This document shows positions 5,008 to 6,261 of a DNA stretch of 6,261 nucleotides, piece after piece. Where the stretch lies: assembly GCA_016234205.1 (NCBI GenBank), contig JACRGN010000017.1:1-6261 (forward strand), read 5' to 3'. Within the stretch, counting starts at the first letter, position 1. Each line of letters begins with the position of its first letter. This DNA is from Nitrospinota bacterium (lineage in GTDB: Bacteria; Nitrospinota; Nitrospinia; UBA9942). A program made the translations under genes and the position numbers. The notes beneath the pieces were generated by a model. It made no database searches. It saw only the letters and a program-made list of their open reading frames with translations, and was not told the DNA's origin.

Positions 5008-5235
5008 ATGAAAACTGCAAAACTTTTTCAGAATGGCCAAAGCCAGGCTGTCCGTCTTCCTAAGGAGTTCAGGTTTGATGATGACCATGTGTTTATCAAA
5101 AAGTCCGGCAATGTCGTTATGCTGATCCCGGCAAAAGGCTCGTGGGATTCGCTTACAGAGAGCCTCCACAAGTTCAGTCCAGACTTTATGGCAGAACGGA
5201 AGCAGCCAAGGACACAAAAACGGGAGTCTTTTTGA
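5008..5235 (+). CDS. vapB: VapB-type antitoxin (AbrB/SpoVT domain)
   Basis: A 75-residue antitoxin of a type II system. The N-terminal swapped-hairpin DNA-binding domain covers about residues 1-45 and includes LFQNGQSQAVRLPKEFRF (6-23), the hallmark of the VapB/VagC branch. The C-terminal part, from W46 to about R64 (WDSLTESLHKFSPDFMAER), is the segment that in this branch wraps the toxin and blocks its active site. The tail is basic and probably disordered. It overlaps the vapC start by one base (TGATG), so the two are translated together. A strong ribosome binding site favours antitoxin excess, and the palindrome just upstream suggests autoregulation by the VapBC complex. Confidence 0.92.
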   Translation: MKTAKLFQNGQSQAVRLPKEFRFDDDHVFIKKSGNVVMLIPAKGSWDSLTESLHKFSPDFMAERKQPRTQKRESF

Positions 5236-5636
5236 TGAAATACATGATTGATACCAATATCTGCATCTATCTAATCAAGAAAAAACCTGAGAAAGTCCTT
5301 CGCCATTTCAAGACACATGCCATAGGAGACATCGGGATATCGTCTATCACCCTTGCTGAACTCAGGTATGGGGTAGAGAAAAGCCAGCATGTTCAAAAAA
5401 ACAGGGAAGCTCTGTACGAATTTCTCTTACCCTTAGAGATTGCGGACTTTGATGATGAAGCGGCTGCGTCCTATGGAACAGTCCGTGTTGCTCTTGAAAA
5501 GGCTGGAACACCGGTTGGGTCAATGGATATGCTTATCGGTGCACATGCGCTGAGTATCGGGGCGACATTGGTGACAAACAATGTCCGTGAGTTCAAACAT
5601 ATAAAGGGTCTTAATATTGCAGACTGGAGCGTTTAG
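5235..5636 (+). CDS. vapC: VapC-type PIN-domain ribonuclease toxin
   Basis: A 133-residue PIN-domain endoribonuclease; family members cleave tRNA or rRNA when the antitoxin is lost. It begins MKYMIDTNICIYLIK with D6, then E42 in LAELRYG and D98 in GSMDMLIGAHA, the three core acidic metal-binding residues. TNNVREF (114-120) holds the fourth position as N116, common in this branch. Length is normal for VapC and all motifs are intact, so the toxin is probably functional and kept in check by VapB. The same frame is open back to 5142, but that would overlap most of vapB's second half. The ATG at 5235, sharing its A with the vapB stop, is the standard layout. The target RNA cannot be read from the sequence. 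Confidence 0.93.
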   Translation: MKYMIDTNICIYLIKKKPEKVLRHFKTHAIGDIGISSITLAELRYGVEKSQHVQKNREALYEFLLPLEIADFDDEAAASYGTVRVALEKAGTPVGSMDMLIGAHALSIGATLVTNNVREFKHIKGLNIADWSV

Positions 5637-5743
5637 CGTCCAATGATTAGAATTTGCTTCGGCTTTACCTCGTAAACCGCTTTTGCTCCTCGCAATGGTA
5701 ATAAAAAAAGGACTTTTTCAGGGTTCTCAAATTCTATCTCCAT
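5633..5743 (-). CDS. Doubtful 36-residue ORF opposite the vapC 3' end
   Basis: On the minus strand a short frame reads MEIEFENPEKVLFLLPLRGA and ends in an ILIIGR tail, its stop overlapping the last bases of vapC. The composition is protein-like and fills an otherwise empty gap, but there is no ribosome binding site and I recognise no family. It may be a fragment of an older gene or chance. Confidence 0.2.
   Translation of the reverse strand: MEIEFENPEKVLFLLPLRGAKAVYEVKPKQILIIGR
5660..5684 (+). terminator. Weak terminator-like hairpin after vapC
   Basis: CGGCTTTAC (5660-5668) and GTAAACCG (5672-5679) pair over 8 bp with one bulged base and a CTC loop, followed by C and TTTT, 24 bases after the vapC stop. 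The T-run is short, so termination would be partial at best. Confidence 0.3.
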
Positions 5744-5774
5744 GCAATGAATAGACTCATACTGTTTAAATAAA

Positions 5775-5900
5775 ATGAATATTTTTTTCGCACACAGCTT
5801 AGAGGGCAGGCATACTGATGAATGGCATCGGCTGGATGAGCATCTAAAGGGGACGGTGAGCAAAACGGGAAATATATCCCATACTGATAATATTCAATAA
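5775..5900 (+). pseudogene. Truncated N-terminus of a Cas3''-type HD nuclease
   Basis: A 41-codon frame begins MNIFFAHSLEGRHTDEWHRL and continues DEHLKG before losing resemblance and stopping at TAA (5898-5900). The pattern (F/Y)AHS-x-EG-x5-W-x2-L-x2-HL is the conserved opening of CRISPR Cas3'' HD domains. The helical sequence and the HD metal-binding motif that should follow are absent. No ribosome binding site precedes the ATG. It is best read as the scar of a deleted type I CRISPR nuclease gene whose 3' part was replaced by the DNA leading into hsdR. No other cas gene or repeat array is in the window. A functional microprotein is possible but there is nothing to support it. Confidence 0.55.
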
Positions 5901-5918
5901 TTGAGGTAAAAAAAGAGA

Positions 5919-6261
5919 ATGCCTTTGACACCTGAAGACAAAGCGCGCGAAATCATTGACAGCCTTCTTGAAAAGGCAGGCTGGCATGTATGTAATCTCA
6001 ATGATGCAAACATCCACGCCCATTGCGGCGTTGTCATTAGAAACTTTCCCCTGAAATCCGGCCACGGTTTTGCAGATTATATCTTTTATGTTGACGGCAA
6101 GGCGGCCGGTGTTATAGAAGCCAAAAAAGCAGGGGAAACGTTAACCGGTGTAGAGATTCAGTCTGATAAATATAAACACGGGCTGCCTGATGACCTTCCT
6201 GCATGGTATCGGCCATTGCCGTTTTGTTATCAGTCTACCGGTGTTGAAACGCGATTCACAA
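5919..6261 (+). CDS. hsdR: Type I restriction endonuclease R subunit (HsdR, EcoEI-like), N-terminal part
   Basis: The first 114 residues of a restriction subunit that in full would cleave and translocate unmodified DNA together with HsdM and HsdS. MPLTPEDKAREIIDSLLEKAGW is a typical helical start. The nuclease core follows: GFADYIFYVDGK with D53, then VIEAKKAG with E67 and K69, giving the PD-(D/E)xK triad. Q81-x3-Y85 matches the QxxxY motif of HsdR nucleases. The DEAD-box helicase part lies outside the window. An in-frame TAA at 5907-5909 rules out a longer start. GAGG lies 12 bases upstream of the ATG, a rather distant ribosome binding site, so translation may be modest. The gene directly follows the Cas3 scar and a complete VapBC, and shares its strand with the HsdR tail remnant upstream. 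Whether the gene is intact cannot be seen. Confidence 0.88.
   Translation, partial: MPLTPEDKAREIIDSLLEKAGWHVCNLNDANIHAHCGVVIRNFPLKSGHGFADYIFYVDGKAAGVIEAKKAGETLTGVEIQSDKYKHGLPDDLPAWYRPLPFCYQSTGVETRFT

Noticed and set aside
4933..5217. 94-codon minus-strand ORF opposite vapB
   Set aside because: It is antisense to a clear antitoxin gene and has no recognisable domain or ribosome binding site.
5142..5234. Upstream in-frame extension of vapC
   Set aside because: It overlaps vapB in another frame and precedes the conserved MKYMIDTN start; the TGATG junction is the normal VapBC arrangement.
5734..6065. Minus-strand ORFs opposite the Cas3 scrap and the hsdR start
   Set aside because: The plus strand carries the recognisable protein motifs; the minus-strand frames are cysteine- and histidine-rich by-products.

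Overview
The window looks like chromosomal DNA from a Gram-negative-type bacterium that makes deoxyribonucleotides with a coenzyme-B12 (class II) ribonucleotide reductase. The base composition is moderately AT-rich and the intergenic DNA is very AT-rich. An anaerobic or microaerophilic lineage such as Nitrospirota or Desulfobacterota would fit the B12 reductase, the DksA-HtpX pair and the interspersed short repeats inside genes. That placement is an inference and is weak.

Left two thirds (1-4703), all on the minus strand, read from right to left. A promoter with a perfect -35 hexamer carries a NrdR-type operator in its spacer and drives nrdJ (4587-2065). A 70-bp gap filled by a hexamer inverted repeat separates nrdJ from a tandem-domain dCTP deaminase (dcd, 1994-879). 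The two enzymes form a dNTP supply unit: NrdJ makes deoxynucleotides and Dcd starts the dCTP to dUTP/dUMP to dTTP branch. A 27-residue single-span membrane ORF (882-799) overlaps the dcd stop by ATGA. After an AT-rich gap come a DksA/TraR-family zinc-finger regulator (607-209) and the start of the membrane protease gene htpX. The htpX ribosome binding site overlaps the dksA-type stop codon.

The nrdJ-dcd locus is loaded with short structured repeats of different families: a 25-bp REP-like piece, an 85-bp element with two arms of four 8-mers, a 57-bp element around a perfect 8-bp hairpin, a 2 x 9-bp repeat, and the 62-bp hexamer inverted repeat. The first four lie in frame inside nrdJ. The two larger ones add peptide segments at places where the usual B12 reductase sequence is much shorter.

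Right third (4788-6261), plus strand, is a worn defence region. It holds an orphan C-terminal scrap of a type I restriction HsdR, a complete VapBC toxin-antitoxin pair with a strong RBS and an AT palindrome in its promoter, a 41-codon scrap matching the N-terminus of a Cas3'' HD nuclease, and the intact-looking N-terminus of an HsdR that runs off the window. The order (HsdR tail, VapBC, Cas3 head, HsdR head) points to repeated gain and loss of defence genes. I see no CRISPR array, tRNA, rRNA or transposase gene.
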